From Pseudanabaena sp. Salubria-1 (GTDB taxonomy: Bacteria > Cyanobacteriota > Cyanobacteriia > Pseudanabaenales > Pseudanabaenaceae), in the NCBI GenBank assembly GCA_023336205.1, contig JALQCR010000042.1, forward strand, positions 1-54,638: DNA of 54,638 nt, read 5' to 3'. Below the pieces are notes generated by a model. That model was not told the origin of the DNA and did not search any database. It was given only the letters and a program-made list of their open reading frames with translations. The translations under genes and the position numbers were made by a program. Each line of letters starts with the position of its first letter. The first letter of the stretch is position 1. Shown one piece after another: positions 1-7,131 of the stretch.

Positions 1-21
1 AACGCAATCAAACAAATCCCC

Positions 22-62
<41 letters not shown>

Positions 63-150
63 ACTCATCTTTTGGTTTTTGATTTGTCCTAGCTATCTCT
101 TGCATTGCTATATAATTATTTTTCACTTCCGTAGCGAGTAAGCCCTGTTT

Positions 151-303
151 TTAGGGTAAGAATTTAACCTTCGTATACCTTTTTGAGAACTTGAAGCTAT
201 CTTGCAACACTTCTGGAATCAACTCATCTATAGGCTTATAAAAATGTTTGGTAGCAACAATGCTAATTATCGTAGAATCTTTACCTCGCTTGTGACTAGC
301 CTT
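151..303 (-). pseudogene. C-terminal gene remnant cut by the foldback element
   Basis: A minus-strand open frame of about 50 codons (it includes the residues KHFYKPIDELIPEVLQD) runs to a TAA at 151-153. It loses its upstream part exactly where the foldback element begins at 305. Codon use and composition are AT-rich, like the cyanobacterial part. I do not recognise the family. Because the frame opens right at the element border, I read it as the tail of a gene truncated by insertion. It could also be a chance frame. Confidence 0.35.
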
Positions 304-304
304 T

Positions 305-472
305 TAGGGATAGCTACAGGGTACGTTTAAAAACCTTCAAGATCGGTCTTAAACGCGCATTCTATCGTTTGTTTTTTTGGACGAAAAAAAAGAAAATCAT
401 ATTTTTGGAATGTACTCCTTGTATAGCTTTAAAGGTCATCTTGCAGGTTTTTACACGTATCCTGTATCTACC
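305..472 (+). mobile_element. Foldback/MITE-like element, copy 1
   Basis: This 168-bp segment recurs at 1814-1834 plus 4488-4643 with about four mismatches. Its ends are imperfect inverted repeats over about 35-45 bp: the left end holds ACAGGGTACGTTTAAAAACC and the reverse complement of the right end holds ACAGGATACGTGTAAAAACC. Both arms then continue with similar CAAGAT and TTTAAA stretches. No intact protein is encoded. This copy is uninterrupted and contains CAGGGTACG once, so it shows the empty target of the IS pair found in copy 2. Its left side abuts a truncated frame and its right side abuts GC-rich DNA. Confidence 0.7.
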
Positions 473-533
473 CCTCGATCCCCTGATAGGTTACATCCCC
501 TACTCGCTAAGGGACGCGATAGATTGGAAACTA

Positions 534-616
534 TACCGAAGACGGGAGTCGAACCCCTACAGCCTTGCGACCCAGGGAGTTTAAGTCCCTTGCGTCTGCC
601 ATTCCGCCACTCCGGC
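534..616 (-). tRNA. tRNA-Leu (anticodon UAA)
   Basis: The minus strand folds as an 83-nt class II tRNA. The 7-bp acceptor stem (GCCGGAG with CTTCGGT) includes two G-U pairs. The anticodon stem AGGGA/TCCCT holds the loop CTTAAAC, giving anticodon UAA. A long variable arm follows, and the T-loop is TTCGACT. One T-stem pair is a G-G mismatch (positions 50-64). The discriminator base is A and no CCA is encoded. There is no intron, although many cyanobacterial tRNA-Leu(UAA) genes carry a group I intron. Together with the GC-rich surroundings this suggests it does not belong to the main cyanobacterial genome. Confidence 0.85.
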
Positions 617-818
617 TCGAACTGCGATCTTCACGCGGGGCGATCGCAGCGCTCTTTGTCGCCGCGCTCACCACGGGAGCACACCGCAGGCTTGCCTGTT
701 CCTCTGTGGTGCTCGATTTCCTTTGTCCTACTTTGGCATGACGTGACAGAGATCACAGCCCCCTGCTTGTGTAGCCTGTAGGATCGATGTAGATTTTGTT
801 GAGAACCCTAAAAGTGAG

Positions 819-1742
819 ATGTGTAACAAGATGAATTCGGAAAGCAGGCTCAAGGCGGCGATTCGCACCACCCTCGCAGTGGGATCTCTGGTGGCGCTTC
901 TAGCTGATCCCAAGGCGGTGCACGCCGACGGCTTGTCCGAGGACCCACTGAACCCGGCGGCATGGACGGGCAGCCTGCAGGCGCGCAACGTGGACGCGCG
1001 TGCCCACACCTACTATTTTAAGTTGCCTACCCGTCTCCCAAGAAGGACCCGCGAACGCGTGGTGGATTTGCGCCTGCTGGTTCGGGGGACGGGCGAGGCC
1101 CGAGCCGTTGTGGCGGGGTCGGCCGTTGGTGTTCCTCGTTACTTGATGGTGGTTGTCGAGGGAACGAGCGCCTCATCGTGGACAGAAGCCCGCGCGACAG
1201 CACCCACACCGAGTGTGTCGCCCGTGCTCGCGGTGCAGATTACCCCCGGAATCGCGGAGTGGTCGGTGATGGTCGATGACCAGATGCAAGCCAGGTCACC
1301 CGTCGTGCGTCACCCCGACTCCCGGAGATCTGCTGGTGATACCACGCCTCCGGTTCCTGCTAGCGGTGGCTTTCCGCCTGTGCCAGGAGGCGGTTCGGCC
1401 TCTCCGTGGCCTTCCATCGGCTTACGAGAGGGCATCCCGCCGGGCTATGCGCCCATTTACTATCAGCTGGACTGGCGTGGTGGCGTTATGACGGTCGAGT
1501 CGACGATCACCACTGCGTTTAATGGCACCGTGACCTTTGAGGTCATGTCGCCGACAGCGCCTCCGGAAGCCGCTTATGCGATCTGGGCACCTTCGCACAC
1601 CTATGTGTCCCCCGACGGCCAGCCTCGCACCTCCGGACTCTACAGCGATATGCGCGACATCCCGGCGGGCCGCTACTTGGTACGTGTGACGCGTGAGACA
1701 GCCTCTTCATCAGGTGCTTCGTACACGCTGCGGGTGCGCTAG
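819..1742 (+). CDS. Secreted hypothetical protein, GC-rich block
   Basis: A 307-residue protein whose family I do not recognise. The N-terminus has basic residues followed by a hydrophobic stretch (about residues 16-30) and a likely signal-peptidase site near AVHA, so export is likely. The middle is rich in Pro, Gly and Ser. The last 80 residues look like a beta-sandwich, with a closing segment similar in style to pre-peptidase C-terminal (PPC) domains (ending YTLRVR). That resemblance is weak. Third codon positions are strongly GC-rich, unlike the flanking cyanobacterial DNA. An alternative ATG lies at 831. The first ATG leaves the hydrophobic segment in a normal place. A stem-loop follows the stop. 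Confidence 0.6.
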   Translation: MCNKMNSESRLKAAIRTTLAVGSLVALLADPKAVHADGLSEDPLNPAAWTGSLQARNVDARAHTYYFKLPTRLPRRTRERVVDLRLLVRGTGEARAVVAGSAVGVPRYLMVVVEGTSASSWTEARATAPTPSVSPVLAVQITPGIAEWSVMVDDQMQARSPVVRHPDSRRSAGDTTPPVPASGGFPPVPGGGSASPWPSIGLREGIPPGYAPIYYQLDWRGGVMTVESTITTAFNGTVTFEVMSPTAPPEAAYAIWAPSHTYVSPDGQPRTSGLYSDMRDIPAGRYLVRVTRETASSSGASYTLRVR

Positions 1743-1764
1743 GCGCTACGGTGGTCGTGGATGT

Positions 1765-1791
1765 GCATGCTGGCCTGTATGCCCAGCATGC
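1765..1791 (+). terminator. Stem-loop after the secreted protein gene
   Basis: A perfect 9-bp inverted repeat (GCATGCTGG / CCAGCATGC) with a 9-nt loop lies 23 bases past the stop codon. There is no T-run after it, so it may be a transcription end or mRNA-stabilising stem rather than a classic intrinsic terminator. Confidence 0.4.
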
Positions 1792-1834
1792 TCGGCCGAT
1801 GCCTCACCTTTGGTAGGGATAGCTACAGGGTACG

Positions 1835-3135
1835 CTTAGTGGTGCAGAAAAGCCTTAAAAGCGTTGACGCACATAGAATCTCATAATGAGACAGGAGATA
1901 GGGAAGGGGCAAAACATGAGATACTCAAGTTCCTCAACAAAAGTTCTCATGCAAATACCCCACCTCTATCTTCAACTACAACAACAAATGCGTCAATGGA
2001 TTAAGCCAAAAGACAAACGACATCTGCAAGGATTTGCTGAGGCAGTAGCCGCAATATTACAATCAGGAAGTGCAAGTCTGAGTCATTGGTTGCCCTATTT
2101 GAGCCATCGGGACTGCAAAGCAAGGAGCCAAATGGAAAGACTAAACTACTTTGTGCATAATCCGCACATCAGCGCTGAAACATTCTATAACCCATTGCTG
2201 AAGCACTTTCTGCAAGCATTTGCAGGAGCATCGTTAGAACTGGTTCTAGATACGAGTATGCTGTGGGATAAATTTTGTTTAATAGAAGTATGCTTGATTT
2301 GGGGAGGACGGTCGATTGGCTTGGCGCAAGTAGTGCTGGAACATCGCAGTGCCACAGTTGGCTTTGAGGATTATCGTCCAGTATTAGAACAAGTACTCAC
2401 CCTATTGCCACCGCAAAGCACGGTGACCTTACTTGCCGACCGAGGTTTTGAACATGGGGAATTAATCCGTTGGTTAAACCGAAATCAATGGTCTTGGGCA
2501 ATTCGAGCAAAGACCGATCTGCAAGTGACTCTAGCCAAAGGTTCAACCAAGAGTGTGGAACAACTGATACCACCCTCAGAGCAAGCTTATCTATTCCCTA
2601 ATGTTACGGTGCTGGGTGATATTAATTGTCACTTAGCTACGGCAAATCTAGCAATGGCTAACGGTTCATGGGCTGTCCTTACTGCTATTTCCCCATCATT
2701 ACAGACCTTTGCTCTTTATGGCAGACGTTTCGGTGGGATTGAACCTCATTTTAAGGATTACAAGTCTGCGGCTTTTGATATTGTTAGCTCTCATCTCCGC
2801 GATGCTCAGGCTCTCACTTGTTTATTTATGCTTCTTGCCACAGCTTCCTTGATTGCTTTGATTCTCGGTATCATGTTGGTGCGTTTGGGGCAAAGGGCTT
2901 GGATTGATTGGCATGACCACAGAGGCTTGAGTTTTCTGCAACTCGGTCTCCGTCATCTTCACAGTCTTCTTTACCAACAGAAACCACTTCCTCAATTAGA
3001 GGCTTTTCCTAAAAGTAACCCTCCTCCTGCCTGTGCTTCTATTGCCAAACGAGAAATGTTAGATTTTCGTATTGAATTTTCTCGTGTTACCACTGTCTCA
3101 GGATGAGACTCGCCTAAGTTTTCTGCACCACTAAG
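1835..3135 (+). mobile_element. IS4-family insertion sequence, copy 1
   Basis: The element is 1301 bp with 17-bp terminal inverted repeats beginning CTTAGTGGTGCAGAAAA at both ends. It carries one transposase gene. A 9-bp target duplication shared with the distal end of copy 2 fits the IS4 family, which makes duplications of about 9-12 bp. It is identical in sequence and length to the element at 3187-4487. Confidence 0.9.
1916..3106 (+). CDS. IS4-family transposase (copy 1)
   Basis: A DDE transposase that catalyses cut-and-paste movement of the surrounding IS. Landmarks are the first Asp in LVLDTSMLWDKF, the second in LLADRGFEHGEL, and the family signature YGRRFGGIEPHFKDYKS, which fits the IS4 pattern Y-x2-R-x3-E-x6-K. 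I chose the ATG at 1916 because AAGGGG lies a few bases upstream. An in-frame ATG at 1886 would add ten residues. The product is about 396 residues with no visible damage, so it is probably active. The C-terminal part is hydrophobic and shows no added domain. Confidence 0.9.
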   Translation: MRYSSSSTKVLMQIPHLYLQLQQQMRQWIKPKDKRHLQGFAEAVAAILQSGSASLSHWLPYLSHRDCKARSQMERLNYFVHNPHISAETFYNPLLKHFLQAFAGASLELVLDTSMLWDKFCLIEVCLIWGGRSIGLAQVVLEHRSATVGFEDYRPVLEQVLTLLPPQSTVTLLADRGFEHGELIRWLNRNQWSWAIRAKTDLQVTLAKGSTKSVEQLIPPSEQAYLFPNVTVLGDINCHLATANLAMANGSWAVLTAISPSLQTFALYGRRFGGIEPHFKDYKSAAFDIVSSHLRDAQALTCLFMLLATASLIALILGIMLVRLGQRAWIDWHDHRGLSFLQLGLRHLHSLLYQQKPLPQLEAFPKSNPPPACASIAKREMLDFRIEFSRVTTVSG

Positions 3136-3186
3136 GTATTGTAGTAAGAAAGTTTATGTCTAGACGAAAAATTGCTAGGGTAGCGC
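3136..3186. other. 51-bp passenger between the IS copies
   Basis: AT-rich spacer between the two identical IS elements. It has no open frame of note and no similarity to the element's target site. It may be the remnant of an earlier donor locus carried inside the composite. Confidence 0.6.
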
Positions 3187-4487
3187 CTTAGTGGTGCAGA
3201 AAAGCCTTAAAAGCGTTGACGCACATAGAATCTCATAATGAGACAGGAGATAGGGAAGGGGCAAAACATGAGATACTCAAGTTCCTCAACAAAAGTTCTC
3301 ATGCAAATACCCCACCTCTATCTTCAACTACAACAACAAATGCGTCAATGGATTAAGCCAAAAGACAAACGACATCTGCAAGGATTTGCTGAGGCAGTAG
3401 CCGCAATATTACAATCAGGAAGTGCAAGTCTGAGTCATTGGTTGCCCTATTTGAGCCATCGGGACTGCAAAGCAAGGAGCCAAATGGAAAGACTAAACTA
3501 CTTTGTGCATAATCCGCACATCAGCGCTGAAACATTCTATAACCCATTGCTGAAGCACTTTCTGCAAGCATTTGCAGGAGCATCGTTAGAACTGGTTCTA
3601 GATACGAGTATGCTGTGGGATAAATTTTGTTTAATAGAAGTATGCTTGATTTGGGGAGGACGGTCGATTGGCTTGGCGCAAGTAGTGCTGGAACATCGCA
3701 GTGCCACAGTTGGCTTTGAGGATTATCGTCCAGTATTAGAACAAGTACTCACCCTATTGCCACCGCAAAGCACGGTGACCTTACTTGCCGACCGAGGTTT
3801 TGAACATGGGGAATTAATCCGTTGGTTAAACCGAAATCAATGGTCTTGGGCAATTCGAGCAAAGACCGATCTGCAAGTGACTCTAGCCAAAGGTTCAACC
3901 AAGAGTGTGGAACAACTGATACCACCCTCAGAGCAAGCTTATCTATTCCCTAATGTTACGGTGCTGGGTGATATTAATTGTCACTTAGCTACGGCAAATC
4001 TAGCAATGGCTAACGGTTCATGGGCTGTCCTTACTGCTATTTCCCCATCATTACAGACCTTTGCTCTTTATGGCAGACGTTTCGGTGGGATTGAACCTCA
4101 TTTTAAGGATTACAAGTCTGCGGCTTTTGATATTGTTAGCTCTCATCTCCGCGATGCTCAGGCTCTCACTTGTTTATTTATGCTTCTTGCCACAGCTTCC
4201 TTGATTGCTTTGATTCTCGGTATCATGTTGGTGCGTTTGGGGCAAAGGGCTTGGATTGATTGGCATGACCACAGAGGCTTGAGTTTTCTGCAACTCGGTC
4301 TCCGTCATCTTCACAGTCTTCTTTACCAACAGAAACCACTTCCTCAATTAGAGGCTTTTCCTAAAAGTAACCCTCCTCCTGCCTGTGCTTCTATTGCCAA
4401 ACGAGAAATGTTAGATTTTCGTATTGAATTTTCTCGTGTTACCACTGTCTCAGGATGAGACTCGCCTAAGTTTTCTGCACCACTAAG
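3187..4487 (+). mobile_element. IS4-family insertion sequence, copy 2
   Basis: The second 1301-bp copy has the same ends and orientation as copy 1, with no difference seen between them. Its right border is followed at once by CAGGGTACG, the distal half of the 9-bp duplication. Confidence 0.9.
3268..4458 (+). CDS. IS4-family transposase (copy 2)
   Basis: The translation is identical to the transposase of copy 1, with the same DDE landmarks and the Y-R-E-K signature. The start at 3268 mirrors the ribosome-site choice in copy 1 (alternative ATG at 3238). Identity of the two genes implies very recent duplication or joint movement, or an assembly artefact. Confidence 0.9.
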   Translation: MRYSSSSTKVLMQIPHLYLQLQQQMRQWIKPKDKRHLQGFAEAVAAILQSGSASLSHWLPYLSHRDCKARSQMERLNYFVHNPHISAETFYNPLLKHFLQAFAGASLELVLDTSMLWDKFCLIEVCLIWGGRSIGLAQVVLEHRSATVGFEDYRPVLEQVLTLLPPQSTVTLLADRGFEHGELIRWLNRNQWSWAIRAKTDLQVTLAKGSTKSVEQLIPPSEQAYLFPNVTVLGDINCHLATANLAMANGSWAVLTAISPSLQTFALYGRRFGGIEPHFKDYKSAAFDIVSSHLRDAQALTCLFMLLATASLIALILGIMLVRLGQRAWIDWHDHRGLSFLQLGLRHLHSLLYQQKPLPQLEAFPKSNPPPACASIAKREMLDFRIEFSRVTTVSG

Positions 4488-4802
4488 CAGGGTACGTTTA
4501 AAAACCTTCAAGATCGGTCTTAAACGCGCATTCTATCGTTTGTTTTTTTGGACGAAAAAACAGAAAATTATATTTTTGGAATGTACTCCTTGTATAGCTT
4601 TAAAGGTCATCTTGCAGGTTTTTACACGTATCCAGTATCTACCACATCTTAGCCTTAACGATCATCATCGTGCGTTGGTTAGCCCAATGGCTCATCGTTA
4701 ATCGGACTTTGCGCTTAAATGAAGCTGCTAAGAAAATTGCCAATGGAGAATGGCATCAACCTTTATTACAGCAAATACCGATCAAACCCGCCACAAAAGG
4801 AG

Positions 4803-5378
4803 CTAACTAAAAGGGTCGAAGCAGAGCCCACAATGATGAAACCAATTAAGAGCATCTTCATCAGTAATAGAATTAATAGCCATAGTAATTGCGTCGTCAA
4901 GAGCCGAAATTGTGCGAGCTTTAGCCGAGCGAATAATCTCTTTTAATTTTGACCAACATAACTCGATTGGCGATAAATCAGGAGAATAGGGAGGGATGAA
5001 CTTAACCTGAGCACCAACGGATTCAATTAGGGTTTTAGCCATTGCAGCGTAATGTACAGGCAAATTATCCATAGCGACAATTGCCCCAACCCATAACCGA
5101 GGCAATAGTATTTTCTCAATGAAAACCAAAAAACTGGCGGTGTTGAGACTACCAGCAAAAGTCATCGCAGCAATCAACCCTTCATCACTCATGGCTCCAA
5201 TTAAAGTGATGTTTCTACCTTTGTTACCTGGACGGTCATCATATACCCTACATCCTCCTTGACATCTACCATAAAGCCTCGTCATCGCTAGATTTAGCCC
5301 TGTCTCGTCAATGAATACAAGGTTTTTGACATCTATCGTATCTAGCCAACGACGAAACTCATAACGCAATTTTTTCAC
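4803..5378 (-). CDS. IS630 transposase, catalytic part (orfB)
   Basis: This is the catalytic half of the IS630 transposase. It has VFIDETGLNL (first Asp), IVAMDNLPVHY (second Asp) and the classic YSPDLSPIELCWSKLK motif with the third acidic residue. The listed 191-residue frame is not a natural start. Read upstream in the same frame it continues through TLVASEQATERV to the A9 tract near 5407-5415, where a -1 shift from orfA would give one fused transposase of about 320 residues. That length is usual for the family. Confidence 0.85.
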   Translation of the reverse strand: MKKLRYEFRRWLDTIDVKNLVFIDETGLNLAMTRLYGRCQGGCRVYDDRPGNKGRNITLIGAMSDEGLIAAMTFAGSLNTASFLVFIEKILLPRLWVGAIVAMDNLPVHYAAMAKTLIESVGAQVKFIPPYSPDLSPIELCWSKLKEIIRSAKARTISALDDAITMAINSITDEDALNWFHHCGLCFDPFS

Positions 5379-5404
5379 TCTTTCTGTCGCTTGTTCGCTG
5401 GCTA

Positions 5405-5761
5405 CTAAAGTTTTTTTTTACGCCCTAATTCTAAGCGCTTAAGCGTACGACTCAATCCTGATACGCTCACTTCTATTGTCTTTGTTTCATGTAGTTTTTC
5501 TTTGATCTCTCTGAGATATATGTCATTTTGCGCTTCAACAATTGTCTTTACTAATTCTTCATCTTTGCCTTTGATTTTCGACCGCCGATCTCCTCCTTGG
5601 GGTTTTGCTGCTATTTCATTTGTTTCTCGATACCGACGCAAAAAATCTCGAACAAATGACAAGCTTACTTTAAATCGTTTAGCTATGCCTCTCTGCGTAT
5701 TTTCTTTGTTTTCCCAAGCACTTAATATCTTTTTTCGTAAATCTAGCGAATATGCTGCCAT
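5405..5761 (-). CDS. IS630 transposase, DNA-binding part (orfA)
   Basis: A 118-residue frame with a paired-type helix-turn-helix: SLDLRKKILSAWE, then GIAKRFKVSLSFVRDFLRRY, which would bind the terminal repeats. It ends GRKKKL just after a run of nine A residues on the coding strand. Slippage by -1 on that run joins it to orfB, the usual way such split IS630 elements make full transposase. Neighbouring bases show no other damage, so the element looks functional. Confidence 0.85.
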   Translation of the reverse strand: MAAYSLDLRKKILSAWENKENTQRGIAKRFKVSLSFVRDFLRRYRETNEIAAKPQGGDRRSKIKGKDEELVKTIVEAQNDIYLREIKEKLHETKTIEVSVSGLSRTLKRLELGRKKKL

Positions 5762-5920
5762 ATGTAATCTTTCCTTGATAATACTTTTAGCTTATTAGAC
5801 TTGTGGCGGGTTTGATCGGTATTTGCTGTAACTGAGAGTGATGATGAATTGGGAGAGTTAGCCAAGTCTTTTAATGATATAGCGCAACAACTGGAAAGCT
5901 CATTTCTCAAACTGGAAGAA

Positions 5921-6059
5921 TAGACCTGTTGGGTAATAAGCTCTAAAAACCCCAAAAGTTAATCTGGGTAAGGGTTTCAAGGATTTTAGCCTAAAATCCT
6001 TGAAACCCTCCCTAGTCAACGGTTTTAGCGATTTTAATTGTTATTACCCAACAGGTCTA
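5921..6059. mobile_element. 139-bp MITE inside sensor kinase 1
   Basis: A 139-bp element with perfect 19-bp terminal inverted repeats (TAGACCTGTTGGGTAATAA). Inside it a second inverted repeat pairs AGGGTTTCAAGGATTTTAG with its complement. It has no gene. Comparison with the intact paralogue near 9690 shows where it entered: the kinase reads up to the codon for the last Glu before the coiled coil, then resumes at ATATTCCC. A short AATA or TA duplication is plausible. The first TAG of the element stops the kinase frame. Confidence 0.85.
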
Positions 6060-6084
6060 ATATTCCCAAACCTTAGAGCAGAAA

Positions 6085-7131
6085 GTGGAAGAACGCACTC
6101 AGGAACTCTCTCAGACCTTAGTGAATCTTCAAACTACCCAAGCAGAATTAATCCAATCGGAAAAAATGGCAGCCCTAGGACAGATCACGGCTAGCGTGGC
6201 TCATGAAGTCAACACACCTTTAGGAGTGATTCGTAGTGCCCCAGGCAATATTATCGCTACTTTGAACGTTTTACTGCCGCAATTGCCAGTATTAATGCAG
6301 CGCCTAAATCCTACACAACAAGCTACATTTATCGCTTTGGTAAATACTTCACTTCAGCAACAGCAGTCTCTCTCAACCAAAGAAGAACGACAACTGCGAC
6401 GACGATTGCAAACAGAACTGGATGCTTTGGGGCTGGTTGAGTCCCAAGAGATCGCTATTCAACTTACCCTCCTGCGGATAGAATCATCTCTAGAAGGCAA
6501 TCAGCATCTTCTCGAAGCTCCTGATTGCGATGAAATTTTGCAAGTCGCCTATAAGCTGGTGCAACAAAATCAGAATACCATTAGCATTCAGCAGGAAGTC
6601 GATCGCGCCGCAAAGATTGTTTTTGCACTCAAAACATACAGTCATCGCAGCAGAGAAGCTGAAGAGAAAAGTCTGATCCAAATTAGCGAGTGCCTCGAAA
6701 TCGCCTTAACGCTATATCAAAATCGTTTGAAGCAAGGAATCGAGGTAATTCGTAAATATGAGCCAGTCCCCGATCTTCTATGTAATCCAGATGCGCTTAC
6801 ACAGGTGTGGGTTAATTTAATAGACAATGCTATTTATGCGATCGGTAAAGAGGGTACTTTAGAAATAGCGATCGCGCAGCAAGCAGGGCAAATAGTGGTT
6901 GAAATTACTAATTCAGGTGCGGCTATTCCCGATGAAATCCGACTTCGACTGTTTGAGCCATTTTTTACGACCAAGCCGAGAGGCGAAGGTAGCGGACTGG
7001 GCTTAGATATTGTGCGTCAAATCATTCAAAAACATGGAGGCGATATTCAAGTAAGTAGCCAATCTGGACAAACTACCTTTACAGTAATGTTGCCTTTGTC
7101 AAGGTCGATGGGAGTAGCAGATGTTAAATAG
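6085..7131 (+). CDS. Residual kinase core (HisKA-HATPase) of sensor kinase 1
   Basis: A 348-residue frame starting at GTG (6085) that keeps the whole catalytic core. It has the coiled coil, the phosphoacceptor box (SVAHEVNTPLG), the N-box (NLIDNAIYAIG), and the F- and G-boxes (FFTTKPRGEGSGLGLDIV). All transmembrane and sensing parts are gone. If translated, it would be a soluble, unregulated kinase. The stop overlaps the start of the solute-binding protein gene by 11 bases, so it shares that operon. It is nearly the same as the C-terminal half of the kinase at 8548-10788. Whether it is expressed after the two insertions is unknown. Confidence 0.6.
   Translation: MEERTQELSQTLVNLQTTQAELIQSEKMAALGQITASVAHEVNTPLGVIRSAPGNIIATLNVLLPQLPVLMQRLNPTQQATFIALVNTSLQQQQSLSTKEERQLRRRLQTELDALGLVESQEIAIQLTLLRIESSLEGNQHLLEAPDCDEILQVAYKLVQQNQNTISIQQEVDRAAKIVFALKTYSHRSREAEEKSLIQISECLEIALTLYQNRLKQGIEVIRKYEPVPDLLCNPDALTQVWVNLIDNAIYAIGKEGTLEIAIAQQAGQIVVEITNSGAAIPDEIRLRLFEPFFTTKPRGEGSGLGLDIVRQIIQKHGGDIQVSSQSGQTTFTVMLPLSRSMGVADVK

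Larger units (their letters stand above)
1835..4487 (+). mobile_element. Composite unit: two identical IS4-family copies around 51 bp
   Basis: Two 1301-bp IS copies in direct orientation enclose a 51-bp segment (3136-3186). The outer borders carry a 9-bp direct repeat, CAGGGTACG. The inner borders (right flank of copy 1, left flank of copy 2) do not match each other. The simplest reading is that the whole 2653-bp unit moved as one composite transposon into the foldback element. The 51-bp passenger has no gene. A local tandem amplification or an assembly duplication is the alternative. Confidence 0.75.
1814..4643 (+). mobile_element. Foldback/MITE-like element, copy 2, split by an IS pair
   Basis: The left 21 bp (1814-1834) match 305-325 of copy 1, and 4488-4643 match 317-472. 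Between them sits a unit of two identical IS4-family elements. The 9-mer CAGGGTACG, present once in copy 1, occurs on both sides of the insert (1826-1834 and 4488-4496), so it is the target duplication. The element's right end directly abuts the broken sensor-kinase gene. Its left end abuts the GC-rich block. Confidence 0.7.
4778..5819 (-). mobile_element. IS630-family insertion sequence
   Basis: The element is 1042 bp with perfect 19-bp terminal inverted repeats (CCGATCAAACCCGCCACAA). A TA dinucleotide flanks it on both sides (4776-4777 and 5820-5821), the usual target duplication of IS630/Tc1-mariner elements. It carries two overlapping-phase frames on the minus strand joined by a putative frameshift, and it interrupts the HAMP domain of sensor kinase 1. 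Confidence 0.95.
4644..7131 (+). pseudogene. Sensor histidine kinase 1, broken by IS630 and a MITE
   Basis: Three pieces belong to one kinase. At 4650-4777 there is a transmembrane helix (LALTIIIVRWLAQWLI) and the start of a HAMP domain (LNEAAKKIANGEW). At 5822-5920 the HAMP resumes and ends near ESSFLKLEE. From 6060 the coiled coil, HisKA and ATPase domains follow. The second and third pieces align closely with the intact paralogue at 8548-10788. An IS630 element (4778-5819) splits the HAMP, and a 139-bp MITE (5921-6059) brings an in-frame stop. The periplasmic sensor part is absent because the foldback element abuts at 4643. The full receptor cannot be made. Confidence 0.85.

Noticed and set aside
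534..616. Group I intron in tRNA-Leu(UAA)
   Set aside because: The tRNA is continuous, with the anticodon loop unbroken.
1027..1491. Short frames inside the GC-rich secreted protein gene
   Set aside because: They overlap the 307-residue frame with a signal peptide and have no features of their own.
1835..4487. Duplicate 406-residue genes as a gene family expansion
   Set aside because: They are transposases inside identical IS with terminal repeats and a shared target duplication.
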